Positions 56,601 to 64,000 of a stretch of 64,000 bases of DNA are shown one piece after another. Origin of the DNA: Clostridiaceae bacterium (GTDB lineage: Bacteria; Bacillota; Clostridia; Lachnospirales; Lachnospiraceae); contig CABIYE010000013.1 of assembly GCA_902362865.1 (NCBI GenBank), positions 1-64,000 on the forward strand, written 5' to 3'. Both the position numbers and the translations under genes were made by a program. The notes under the pieces are model-generated. The model made no database searches. It was not told the origin of the DNA and was given only the letters and a program-made list of their open reading frames with translations. Each line of letters opens with the position of its first letter. The stretch's first letter is position 1.

Positions 56601-57560
56601 ATCCTTAAAGGACGCTGTAAATGTAACTTCTGTCGTTCCCGAAATACCCGCCTGAATCTTTCCGTCTGCTGAAATCACTTCCGGCGCAGAAGATTTCCAT
56701 GTAACAGAAGAACCCCTCGCTCCTTTGGAAGGAAGTTCCAAATCCTCAAACGTATACTCCGGTAAGCTTACGCTGTCCGCGTCCGCCTTAAGCGACTGAA
56801 GCGCTTCCATTTCCGTGTAATTTTCCTTAACTTCCTCTTCCGTCAATGTCTTATTATAGATTTTAAAATCTGTAACTTCCGCATCACAATACGGATCATT
56901 CCAGTTAGACTTTGCCAGGTAGCCCAGGACTCCCTCCTCATTTCCTCCGAAAATATCATCCAGATTATGCGCATGATTCAGAGTTCCAATAGCATTTCCG
57001 TTCACATAAAGCTTCAGCGTATTGCCCTCGGAAGTTACCGTAACCAGACTATATTTATGCGTATTTAACTGAACATCACCTACACCCGGAATGGAATTTT
57101 CCTGATTCACCGCATCCGTCTTAATTGCCACATTTATACTTCCATTGGCAAGCCGCGGATTGAAAAACAGATAATCCGTCTGAAATCCCGTTCCGATTGT
57201 CCACAAAAACTGGAACTGCGCAGTTTCCGGTCGTAATGTCATTTCAATTGTAAACGCTTCCTGATAATTCAGGTCTTCCTTGATGGAAACCGGAAGCGCC
57301 ACATAAGACTCATTGGTTCCCGGGAACTTCAAAACTGCATCTCCGTAAACATCTTGAAAATCCGTATCTTCGATATTGTACATTTTCGCATCATGGTTAT
57401 TACCGGACACGTCTTTCAGATACTCCCCTTCATGGGTCATATCATAATGCACCGCAAGGTCGCTTTGGCTCTGCTCTTCTGCTGCCTTTGCCGGAACAGA
57501 CAGTCCGGAAAAGGCAAGCGCTGCCGCTAACAGAAGGGAGCCGATTCTTCTTTTTTTCAT
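53679..57560 (-). CDS. SLH-anchored GH43-family arabinosidase/xylosidase (copy 2)
   Basis: 1293-aa surface enzyme. Signal peptide; LamG-type domain (30-250); two Ig-like domains (255-425); a beta-propeller-like segment (about 430-600, GSPSLFRKPDGTYGAIA); a GH43 propeller (about 700-1060) with catalytic ECRADPQI (Asp base), YWAPELH (Asp modulator region) and NIQEGSAV (Glu acid); a Pro/Asp/Thr linker; three SLH repeats. GH43 enzymes cleave arabinofuranosyl or xylosyl links from plant cell walls. Substrate cannot be read from sequence. The start lies 12 bp after the stop of the other GH43 gene, so the two are co-transcribed. Confidence 0.88.
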   Translation of the reverse strand: MKKRRIGSLLLAAALAFSGLSVPAKAAEEQSQSDLAVHYDMTHEGEYLKDVSGNNHDAKMYNIEDTDFQDVYGDAVLKFPGTNESYVALPVSIKEDLNYQEAFTIEMTLRPETAQFQFLWTIGTGFQTDYLFFNPRLANGSINVAIKTDAVNQENSIPGVGDVQLNTHKYSLVTVTSEGNTLKLYVNGNAIGTLNHAHNLDDIFGGNEEGVLGYLAKSNWNDPYCDAEVTDFKIYNKTLTEEEVKENYTEMEALQSLKADADSVSLPEYTFEDLELPSKGARGSSVTWKSSAPEVISADGKIQAGISGTTEVTFTASFKDSASGMAIDKNFKVQVIADGEQGRLEYVAEKFDLGITYVTDDITLPEEFEGLAISWEGNELITNEGKVTRPDEDTEVVLKAEFSYGGAKVSRNFPVTVAAKPAGYLATYIALYEYNMGSEEALKPTNFDENKETNYTNNERTDVMHYALSKDGKEYTALNHSKAVLYPTGLYKMGSPSLFRKPDGTYGAIASVDNNSTEILVYDSEDLIFFENQRKVELNTQGIIVKNPTVKYDNGTKEYAVFWEGGDGKSYKSVTKDFTSFSVPEAVQYQKETVSGTLPKYASAAESSQFELTAQEYDRLEKKFGDIYSTSVNGQVSVSADGTETEESFTWDGKENGSISVKPGSKITLPEQIQVAYNDGSDADMNIAWDDSALDLSKEGTYEITGTISSTSYESPLVECRADPQIVYNEKDGMYYFTGSYMNGDNEAGRGHYDSIILRKASTINGLKDAEEVRIWWGEREDGIAPGAYWAPELHYFGGKWRIISMAGWGADRQGIFTCEGDDLMDPDNWGFSGYIDVTETNHETQTSRVNNFDTTFFELNGTCYYVTPKGADWKGALWITTFDPDNPTVLTSDPVIISRGDMAFETNVLQNGQNIQEGSAVLFHDDKIFIAYACATVDQFYATNVIYADIDADLMDPDSWSKYPYPLLSTADLTTTVEDPDYTTGKKGSYSGTFGPGHNSFTVDENGNPVIVYHARAWGESYVDRDEDRYGLFDAGRHAYANSVHFGADGFPIFNMTAEQILSEELKTVTLTVKVEKAAEPDPDPTPDPDPQPTPDPTPDPDPKLPYVDVEEGDWFYDGAYYNYFAGTMTGTDTTHFSPYEILPRAQFATILHRMEGKPDAAYTNRFPDVPDGQFYSTAVLWAAEAKVVTGYTDSGYFGTNDPITREQMVVMMYRYADYKKYDISKSTDISSFSDAGQVSEFAEKAMKWAVENGIIEGKKNTDGSYRLDPQGSTSRAECAIIIQRFMEKFGK

Positions 57561-57572
57561 ACCTTCACTCCT

Positions 57573-60500
57573 TTACTTCGCAATCTTATCTAAAAATCTT
57601 GTCAGAATAATCGCACACTCTGCACGGGTCGCATTCCCCTGCGGATCGATAACGGTTCCATTATACTTTCCTGTAATGATTCCGTTTCCTACCGCCCATG
57701 CCATGGCCTCTTCTGCAAATGCATTTACCTTATCAGCATCCGTAAAGCTGTCAAAATCTGCTTTATTGCCTGTGCTGTACCCTTTGTAATTTGCGTACCG
57801 GTACATCATTACCGCCATCTGCTCCCGGGTAATGGGATCGTTCGTTCCAAAATAACCGGAGTCCGTATAGCCTGTAACAACCTTCGCTTCAGCCGCCCAG
57901 AGAACTGCATTAGAATAGAATTCTTTATCCGGCACGTCCGGGAACTTCGCCGTATATGTTACGCCCGGCTCACCGTTCATCCGGTAAAGGATGGTTGCAA
58001 ACTGTGCGCGCGGCAGGATCGTGTATGGTTCAAAATGCGTCGGATCCATACCTGTCATAATCTCTTCATAGTAGTTGTAAGCTACTTCGTTATAGAACCA
58101 GTCGCCTTCTGCCACATCTACATATGGAAGCTTCGGATTCGGCGTTGGCTGTGGATCCGGGTCGGGCGTCGGGTCCGGTGTTGGCTGCGGATCCGGGTCG
58201 GGCGTCGCAGCCTTCTCTACCTTCACCGTCATGGTTACTGTCTTGTTTTCAGGAAGAATTTCATTTTCCTCTGTCATATCCAGGATCGGAGCGCCGTCTG
58301 CGCCAAAGTGGACGATTCTGAGGAAGGTATCTCTTGAACCGTAAATGCCTTTCTTCGCATGATAAACATTAATCAGCGTTCCGTCCGTTTCTTTTACATA
58401 GGAGTTGTGACCCGGTCCGCAAAGTCCTTCTACAGAAAGGCCAGTCAATACCGGATAATTGCACTTGGTCCATGCACTTGGATCAAGGAAGTCTGTGTTT
58501 TCGTTCAGGTCGATGGTGGTCACTCCTACACAGTAGGTTTCATCGGTAGCGCCTCCGGAATAGGTCAGATACAGCTTATCGTCAGTGAAGATTGTGTTCG
58601 GTCCTTCTGTTACAAAGGTATGGTTTCTCTCCCATCCGTACTCGCAGTTCACGAATTTCACTGCATCGCTGATTAACTGATAAGGTTTGCTTCTGTCAAT
58701 TTCACCAATCCAAAGATCAGCCGTTCCGCCGTTCTTTCCAAAATTACGCTGTGACCACGCCACATAATCTCTTCCACCATAGCTGAAATGAGTCATGTCC
58801 AGTGTAATACCGCCGTAAGGCTCTGTAAGCGGATTGCCGTCCTTATTCAGAAACTGATGCAGATCACCCCAGTCGTCATAATTCGTCGGGTCATCTCCGG
58901 TAAGCTTCATCAGCATACTCTGTACATTAAAACCGCTTCCAAGATTTACACTGAAGAACATATAAAGCTCACCGTCTAATACGTGAAGCTCCGGCGCCCA
59001 GTGGTTTGTCGGTGCATCGTATCCATACTCCGCAGCCTTCTCCTTATTAAATACCAGATGCTCCTCTGCCTGGTTCAGCCCGGTAATGGTATCAGCCTCA
59101 CGGATATACAATCCATAATTATTGTCTACTGCCGCCTCTGTCGTTGCAATGAAATAATATTTTCCATTGTACTCTGTGATCGTCGGGTCAGCACGCCTTT
59201 CAATAAACGGATCATTTTCATCAGTCTGATCGGAAATCTGTCTCACCTTTCCGGTAACAGTGTAGGTTCCTTCTGTATCAAAATCTACTGCAGCCAGTTC
59301 TTCCTCATTCCAGAGAACCATCTTTTCCGCCGAAGAACCGTCTGAATAATTAGCCGTCACCTTTATGTCTGCCAAATCCACCGTCTCGCCAACCTTTGTT
59401 GTAACGGCAGGATTTTCCACGGTTGTATTCACCACTTTATCCAGTTTATTCAGCAGGTGTGTTCCTTCCTCTTCCGTAATTCCAACCGTATTGCCCGGTA
59501 TTGCATACGGAATATCCGTCTCTACAGAACCGGCCTGTATCGGCGCAGAAACTTCCGCTTCCGTAAATGTCTGGAAATCCTTTGTCACATTTGCATAGCT
59601 AAGTCTGGAATCCAAACCTGTCCATGTAATACGGTAACTATCCTCCACTGCATCATAGACGCAGGCCGGATTAGAAATACGCTCTGTATCGTCTAACCAG
59701 ATCATTCCCACTTCCGTGTAAGACAGCAGATCTTTCGAGGTAAAGAACAGAAGAGTTCCCACTTCGTCCGCGGCCGTCTCTCCCTGCGTAACCCGGACTG
59801 CAAGCACGCCGAAGCTTCCGTCTTTCATACGGAAAATATAAGGTTCCTTCAAAAGCTTCGTCGTCTCTCCCTGGGCCTTGGCAAATAATACACCCGTATT
59901 ATTTAGTAACGCCCGATAATCCTCTCCATCTTCACTGTATCCGAGATGCATATTGTCAGATACATAATCGTTATACATTCCATCCTTGGATGCATCCGCT
60001 TCTCTTGTATAAGATAACACATAAGCACTGTCGGTTCCCAGAAGCTTTACCTGAAATTTCTTTTCCTTCTTTTTACCATCCAGTGTTACAGATGCTGTTA
60101 ATCCTACATCCGTAATTCCTTCTTTTGACGGTGTGATTTTTCCTGTTTCTGTGTCAATATCTTCGCAGTCGCTTGTCCACGAAACCTCTGTTCCGAGAAT
60201 TTCGAGCGGAAGTGTATCCTCTGCAGTTATATAATAAGAAAGATTCAGATACTGCTCCAAAATAATATCTGCTTTATCATTCTTCCCTATAACATATGCT
60301 GAATATGTCTTATGAACAGAAACGCCTGACAGTGAAAATGTCGCCGTCAGCTCTACTTTTGTCGTCTCATCCGCTGGTGTAACCTTTCCTTCATCGCTTA
60401 TAATGTCCGTGTTTCCTGACTTCCATGTAATGACAGAGCCATTGACCGAACCGGCTGCCGGAAGCGTCATATCCTCTGTCACGGCAGAAAGATTCCCCAA

Positions 60501-61316
60501 ATCCACCGCTGCAATATCATCCTCAATTAACTGAGAAGCATAGACGTAATTGCTTCCATCATAGATGGCTTTTACCTGGGCGTCTGTTAATGTCTGATTA
60601 TAAATCTTAAAATCTGTCACGATGGCATCGCAATATCTGTCAGCACCCCAGTTTGATTTTGCAATATAACCTAACACATTTCCATTCCCTCTGAACACTT
60701 CATCCAGATCGTGAGAGTGATCCAAAGTTCCTTTCAATTCGCCATTTACATACAATTTTAATCTCTGTCCCTCTGATGTTACCGTCAACACGCTGAATGT
60801 CTTCGTATCCAGTATCACATTACCGGAACCCGGTATGGAATTTTCAGCATTGTTCGCTCCCTGTGTCTTAATGGCAACATTGATATTGCCGGATGCCAGC
60901 CTTGGATTAAAGAACAGATAATCTGTTGAATCCCCTGTTCCGATGGTCCAAAGGAACTGATACTGAGCCGTCCGTGGAATTAAGGCAATCTCCACACTAA
61001 AGCCCTCTTTGTAATCTGTAAGACTGTCCTTAATTGACAGAGGAAGATCAATATAAGATCCGTCAGCCCCCGCGTTCCCTCCCGGCAGCTCCAGAAAGGT
61101 ATCTCCCAACTCCTCTTTGAAATCGGATGAGGATATGTTGTGCAATACAGCATCATTTCCCTTTCCGGATTGATCCAGCAGCTTTGTATCACTATGTGAC
61201 ATATCGTAATGAGCAACAATATCATATGTTTCCGGCTCTTCTGCCCTTACATAAGATGGAACCGCACTAAAAACAGTCGCCGCTGCCAATAGCAATGCAA
61301 GTAGTTTCTTCTTCAT
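57573..61316 (-). CDS. SLH-anchored GH43-family arabinosidase/xylosidase (copy 1)
   Basis: 1247-aa paralogue of the next gene with the same modules: signal peptide ending near YVRAEE, LamG-type domain, Ig-like domains, propeller-like segment, GH43 propeller and SLH. Catalytic segments are ERRADPTI, NHWAPELH and VTEGPNTI. The C-terminal part of the GH43 has GPGHNSYV as in copy 2. A 25-residue Pro/Asp/Thr linker of repeating PDP/PTPDP separates it from three SLH repeats. It heads a probable three-gene GH43-GH43-GH127 unit. A terminator-like hairpin and about 140 bp separate it from the GH10 gene upstream. Confidence 0.88.
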   Translation of the reverse strand: MKKKLLALLLAAATVFSAVPSYVRAEEPETYDIVAHYDMSHSDTKLLDQSGKGNDAVLHNISSSDFKEELGDTFLELPGGNAGADGSYIDLPLSIKDSLTDYKEGFSVEIALIPRTAQYQFLWTIGTGDSTDYLFFNPRLASGNINVAIKTQGANNAENSIPGSGNVILDTKTFSVLTVTSEGQRLKLYVNGELKGTLDHSHDLDEVFRGNGNVLGYIAKSNWGADRYCDAIVTDFKIYNQTLTDAQVKAIYDGSNYVYASQLIEDDIAAVDLGNLSAVTEDMTLPAAGSVNGSVITWKSGNTDIISDEGKVTPADETTKVELTATFSLSGVSVHKTYSAYVIGKNDKADIILEQYLNLSYYITAEDTLPLEILGTEVSWTSDCEDIDTETGKITPSKEGITDVGLTASVTLDGKKKEKKFQVKLLGTDSAYVLSYTREADASKDGMYNDYVSDNMHLGYSEDGEDYRALLNNTGVLFAKAQGETTKLLKEPYIFRMKDGSFGVLAVRVTQGETAADEVGTLLFFTSKDLLSYTEVGMIWLDDTERISNPACVYDAVEDSYRITWTGLDSRLSYANVTKDFQTFTEAEVSAPIQAGSVETDIPYAIPGNTVGITEEEGTHLLNKLDKVVNTTVENPAVTTKVGETVDLADIKVTANYSDGSSAEKMVLWNEEELAAVDFDTEGTYTVTGKVRQISDQTDENDPFIERRADPTITEYNGKYYFIATTEAAVDNNYGLYIREADTITGLNQAEEHLVFNKEKAAEYGYDAPTNHWAPELHVLDGELYMFFSVNLGSGFNVQSMLMKLTGDDPTNYDDWGDLHQFLNKDGNPLTEPYGGITLDMTHFSYGGRDYVAWSQRNFGKNGGTADLWIGEIDRSKPYQLISDAVKFVNCEYGWERNHTFVTEGPNTIFTDDKLYLTYSGGATDETYCVGVTTIDLNENTDFLDPSAWTKCNYPVLTGLSVEGLCGPGHNSYVKETDGTLINVYHAKKGIYGSRDTFLRIVHFGADGAPILDMTEENEILPENKTVTMTVKVEKAATPDPDPQPTPDPTPDPDPQPTPNPKLPYVDVAEGDWFYNEVAYNYYEEIMTGMDPTHFEPYTILPRAQFATILYRMNGEPGVTYTAKFPDVPDKEFYSNAVLWAAEAKVVTGYTDSGYFGTNDPITREQMAVMMYRYANYKGYSTGNKADFDSFTDADKVNAFAEEAMAWAVGNGIITGKYNGTVIDPQGNATRAECAIILTRFLDKIAK

Positions 61317-61391
61317 ACCTTCTTCTCCTCCTTTACAATAATTAATTCTATTATAGCAACACTTTTTATGTTTCTCCCTAAAAAACCAGAC

Positions 61392-61432
61392 AAAAAAACC
61401 ATGAAAATCTATAATTCATAAAACTTCCATGG
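61392..61432 (-). terminator. Terminator-like hairpin after the GH10 gene
   Basis: On the minus strand a short stem (CCATG/CATGG with a large AT-rich loop) is followed by seven T. The stem is weak, so the call is tentative. Confidence 0.45.
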
Positions 61433-61453
61433 CTTTCTATATGATACTTATTT

Positions 61454-63217
61454 TTATATACTATCGTCCAGAATTGAGCCAAAAAATGCCGGTTTTGGAT
61501 TCAGTTCTTCATCAAACAATAATGGATAATGGGTTTCTCCGCCGTTATTCAGCCAGGTACGGCTGTCGTTCAATCCCCAGAAAGTAACATTCGTTATATT
61601 GACAATCCCTTCGTCGTCAAGCTGCTTTAATGTACGGAAAATCTCTTTATAACGTGCCGACAATTTCTGCTGCCCTTCCACAGAATTATCCGTCTGTTGA
61701 ATGTCCAGCTCGGTAATCTGAATTTCCAGTCCCATCTGCGCAAATTTCCGAATAGTGTTTTCATAATTCTGCACCGATGGATATTCCAGAAGAATGTGGC
61801 TTTGCATTCCAATTCCGTCTATCAAACCTTCTTCCTGCAATTTTCCTGCCATCTCACAGATTGCCGCATCCTTTTCGTAGCAATTAAAGTCATTGTAGAA
61901 GAGCTTCTGCTGTGGATCCGCATACTTTCTTGCATAGGAAAAAGCCTTTTCCACATAGTCCGCTCCGATAATCTGATACCAGTAGTTTCCTTCCGCAAGC
62001 ATCTGTCCTTCTTCCGGCGAATTGGCATCGATAGCTTCATTTACCACATCCCAGCAGGTGATAAGCCCCGGATAATTGCTGTTAAAATATGTCATTACCT
62101 GACAGATATAGTTTTCCATTCGCTTAAGCATGACATCCCTGGATACCAAAGGCGCGTCCGGTGCGTCGCTGAATCCTTCTGTAAAAAGCCATTTCGGCGT
62201 CTGCTTATACCAGACCAGCGTATGGCCCCGAAGTTTCATCCCGTTTTCTTCTGCAAACTCAAGAAGCGGAATTGCTTCTGTCACTTCTATAACAGGGTAT
62301 TCTTCTTCCCCTCTCGCCACAGTCTTCTGATGGTTCAAAAGAGCTGCGGGCTTCATAGCATTTTCACAAGTCATGTAAGAAAACTGTTCCTGAATCAGCG
62401 TTCTTTCCTTTTCGCCGTTAAGCGTTCTCGGCTCAAGCGCCACTCCTATGGAAAAATTGTCAGCGTATAGCTCCCGCATCCGGTAAAGAATTCCGGTTTC
62501 TTTATATTGTTCGTAGAAATTCCGTTCTCCTTCCTCCGGCATCGTTACGCTTACTTCCAGGAGTTTACAGAATCGCTGAATCATTGCCGCGCACTCAGCG
62601 CGGTTTGCCGTTCCCTGCGGATTCAGCCGTCCCCGGTCTCCTGTAATAATCCGGCTTGCTGCCGCCCACGCCATCGCATCCTTTGCATAACCGCTTACCT
62701 TTCCTTCATCCGGGAAATCTGACAGTTCTGCCCGGCCGGAAACATCCATCTCTTTACTCTTTGCATAGCGGTAGAGTATCACGGCCAGCTCTTCACGGGA
62801 AATATTTTTCCCCGGCTCAAAAAGCCCTGTATCCGTATATCCGGTGATAATCTTGTTTTCATTCGCCCATATAACAGCTTCCGAATAGAACTCTCCCTGC
62901 GGCACATCCGAGAATTTTTCCTTATATACCACATCCGGGGTATTTTCCATTCTGTAAATGATGGTTGCAACATGTGCTCTTTTCAGTTCCGTTGCCGGTT
63001 CAAACATCGTCTGTGTCATACCGGTCATAATTCCCTGCGAACTCACGTAATTCACAACCTCATAATACCAGTCGTCTTCTGTTACATCCTGAAATTTTAT
63101 TCCCCCCTGCTCTTCCGATGCATAAACCGGGAAATCTATAAGTCCCGCGGCTGCCGGGACAGTCAGCGTCACCGCCATCAGCACCGCCGCGCATCTCTTA
63201 AATATTCTTATCTTCAA
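61454..63217 (-). CDS. SLH-anchored endo-1,4-beta-xylanase, GH10
   Basis: 587-aa surface xylanase that cleaves internal xylan links. Signal peptide (KIRIFKRCAAVLMAVTLTVP); three SLH repeats at the N-terminus (about 35-225), unlike the C-terminal placement in the other enzymes; GH10 barrel (about 250-580) with acid/base Glu in WDVVNEAID and nucleophile Glu in ITELDIQ, plus RGHTLVWYKQTPKWL. The start is taken as TTG at 63217 with AGGAG nine bases upstream; this overlaps the end of the upstream gene by 20 bp, suggesting coupled translation. Signal peptide and position favour it over longer frames. Confidence 0.9.
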   Translation of the reverse strand: MKIRIFKRCAAVLMAVTLTVPAAAGLIDFPVYASEEQGGIKFQDVTEDDWYYEVVNYVSSQGIMTGMTQTMFEPATELKRAHVATIIYRMENTPDVVYKEKFSDVPQGEFYSEAVIWANENKIITGYTDTGLFEPGKNISREELAVILYRYAKSKEMDVSGRAELSDFPDEGKVSGYAKDAMAWAAASRIITGDRGRLNPQGTANRAECAAMIQRFCKLLEVSVTMPEEGERNFYEQYKETGILYRMRELYADNFSIGVALEPRTLNGEKERTLIQEQFSYMTCENAMKPAALLNHQKTVARGEEEYPVIEVTEAIPLLEFAEENGMKLRGHTLVWYKQTPKWLFTEGFSDAPDAPLVSRDVMLKRMENYICQVMTYFNSNYPGLITCWDVVNEAIDANSPEEGQMLAEGNYWYQIIGADYVEKAFSYARKYADPQQKLFYNDFNCYEKDAAICEMAGKLQEEGLIDGIGMQSHILLEYPSVQNYENTIRKFAQMGLEIQITELDIQQTDNSVEGQQKLSARYKEIFRTLKQLDDEGIVNITNVTFWGLNDSRTWLNNGGETHYPLLFDEELNPKPAFFGSILDDSI

Positions 63218-64000
63218 ATTTTCTAATCTCCTTTTTACGCTTTTTTTGTATACCAATCCCTCCCACAGAAAGGATTCCAATTGTTAATGCACAGACAGAC
63301 ACCTGCTTCCATGGAATCTTCTTTACCGTCTCAATGTAAGTCTGACCCAGATTCTTGATCCAAACCGGTCCTGATTCTTTCTTTTCTTTATCAGGCTGCG
63401 CGGCAGGCTGCATATCCGACTTTAATTCCACATCATCGATTAAAAAGGCAAGCTCCGGATCCGTCGCTTCAAAATAAAGGACAATTTTTCCGGTCTTTTC
63501 CCTCACCAAATATTCTCCTGTAACCTGGGTCCATTCGCCTTTCTTTATATCGGAACCCGCCGCAATCCAGTGATAGGAAATCTCGCCAGCCGCATCCTCT
63601 TCCTGTATGCAAAACCGAATCTCCTGCGGTTCGCTCTTCTCATGTTTTGTCCAGAAGGAAACATGCAAGTATTTTCCCTGCAGACCGGCGTCGGTAAAGT
63701 CCCTCTCTACTCCATGCCAGCTCAATGTTCTTCCGCTTACGGAAAGTGCTTTACTGCCGCCGTGTGCCTGGCTGGAAATTGCAGCTTTCCCCTCACCACG
63801 GTTATCAAAAAACGGGCTGCCATCTTCAAAATCAATCGTCAGAACAGAGAAAGGCGCTACACTGCTTCTCTTCTGTTCCGCCGCCGCGGATGCGCCGCCG
63901 TCTGTATTGCTGCCGTCCGGCGCTTCTGATTCCTCAATCCACTGCGTCGTCTGCAGATTCACGTCATCAATTACAAAAGACGCAGAAGAATCAGAACTTT
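63198..64000 (-). CDS. C-terminal part of a CBM-bearing surface protein, probably a xylanase (partial)
   Basis: The frame is open to the window edge, so the start is missing. The first residues (SFVIDDVNLQTTQW) look like the end of one carbohydrate-binding module of the CBM4/9/22 type, and a second complete module follows (about 135 residues, DFEDGSPFFDNRGEGKAAI to LAFLIDDVEL). A linker and a C-terminal transmembrane segment (WKQVSVCALTIGILSVGGIG) with a basic tail end the protein. CBM22-type pairs usually flank GH10 xylanases, so the missing part is likely catalytic. It overlaps the GH10 gene by 20 bp. Confidence 0.75.
   Translation of the reverse strand, partial: SSDSSASFVIDDVNLQTTQWIEESEAPDGSNTDGGASAAAEQKRSSVAPFSVLTIDFEDGSPFFDNRGEGKAAISSQAHGGSKALSVSGRTLSWHGVERDFTDAGLQGKYLHVSFWTKHEKSEPQEIRFCIQEEDAAGEISYHWIAAGSDIKKGEWTQVTGEYLVREKTGKIVLYFEATDPELAFLIDDVELKSDMQPAAQPDKEKKESGPVWIKNLGQTYIETVKKIPWKQVSVCALTIGILSVGGIGIQKKRKKEIRKFEDKNI

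Overview
The window reads as chromosome of a Lachnospiraceae-type Clostridium (low-to-medium GC Firmicute). Support comes from the gene families: a PPi-type phosphofructokinase, LytTR/AgrC-type two-component system, S-layer-homology (SLH) anchored glycoside hydrolases, AGGAGG ribosome binding sites with several TTG starts, and Firmicute-type tRNAs. Most genes lie on the minus strand.

Layout. 0.05-2.5 kb: terminator of an upstream gene, an AraC regulator and a Fic protein. 2.8-13.4 kb: a compact minus-strand cluster of a pseudokinase-TM-TPR protein, an Ig-like membrane protein, an Hsp70-like ATPase, a four-module CbbX-like AAA protein, a Cys-rich protein of no recognised family and a Sel1-repeat membrane protein. 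I recognise no described system with this composition. A near-perfect promoter sits inside it, and a hairpin overlaps the ribosome binding site of its first gene. 13.5-16.3 kb: pyrophosphate-type phosphofructokinase and glycerol kinase. 16.4-23.9 kb: a secreted propeller-like protein, a degenerate receiver, a LytTR/GHKL two-component pair and a wall-anchored PI-PLC-like protein with ricin-type repeats. 24.1-26.1 kb: an AT-rich three-gene island (membrane protein, STAS-like DUF4325, GHKL ATPase) abutting tRNA-Arg. 26.4-32.9 kb: a peptide-modification-like cluster (ABC-class ATPase, nucleotidyltransferase, PqqD, HPr-kinase-like, S26 peptidase, radical SAM/SPASM, and two small peptide genes of 58 and 44 codons that ordinary gene calling would miss). 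32.9-37.5 kb: a ricin/Big_2 secreted protein and a Wzt/Wzm ABC exporter. 37.5-38.4 kb: six tRNA genes with a tRNA-Thr-derived tandem repeat. 38.6-43.9 and 47.8-64 kb: large SLH-anchored enzymes (GH78, GH127, two GH43, GH10 and the end of a CBM-bearing protein), together a cell-surface arabinoxylan/pectin-degrading set. Between these lie an Fe-alcohol dehydrogenase/MerR pair and a decayed stretch with dinD and AAA-ATPase remnants and an orphan AbiEi.

Intergenic DNA carries at least three families of multi-hairpin elements with terminal inverted repeats. One family has two copies whose differences preserve base pairing.

The strongest candidates for undescribed systems are the radical SAM/PqqD/HPr-kinase peptide cluster, the Hsp70-AAA-pseudokinase cluster, and the GHKL-STAS island. 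All family assignments come from reading the sequence and were not checked by any search.
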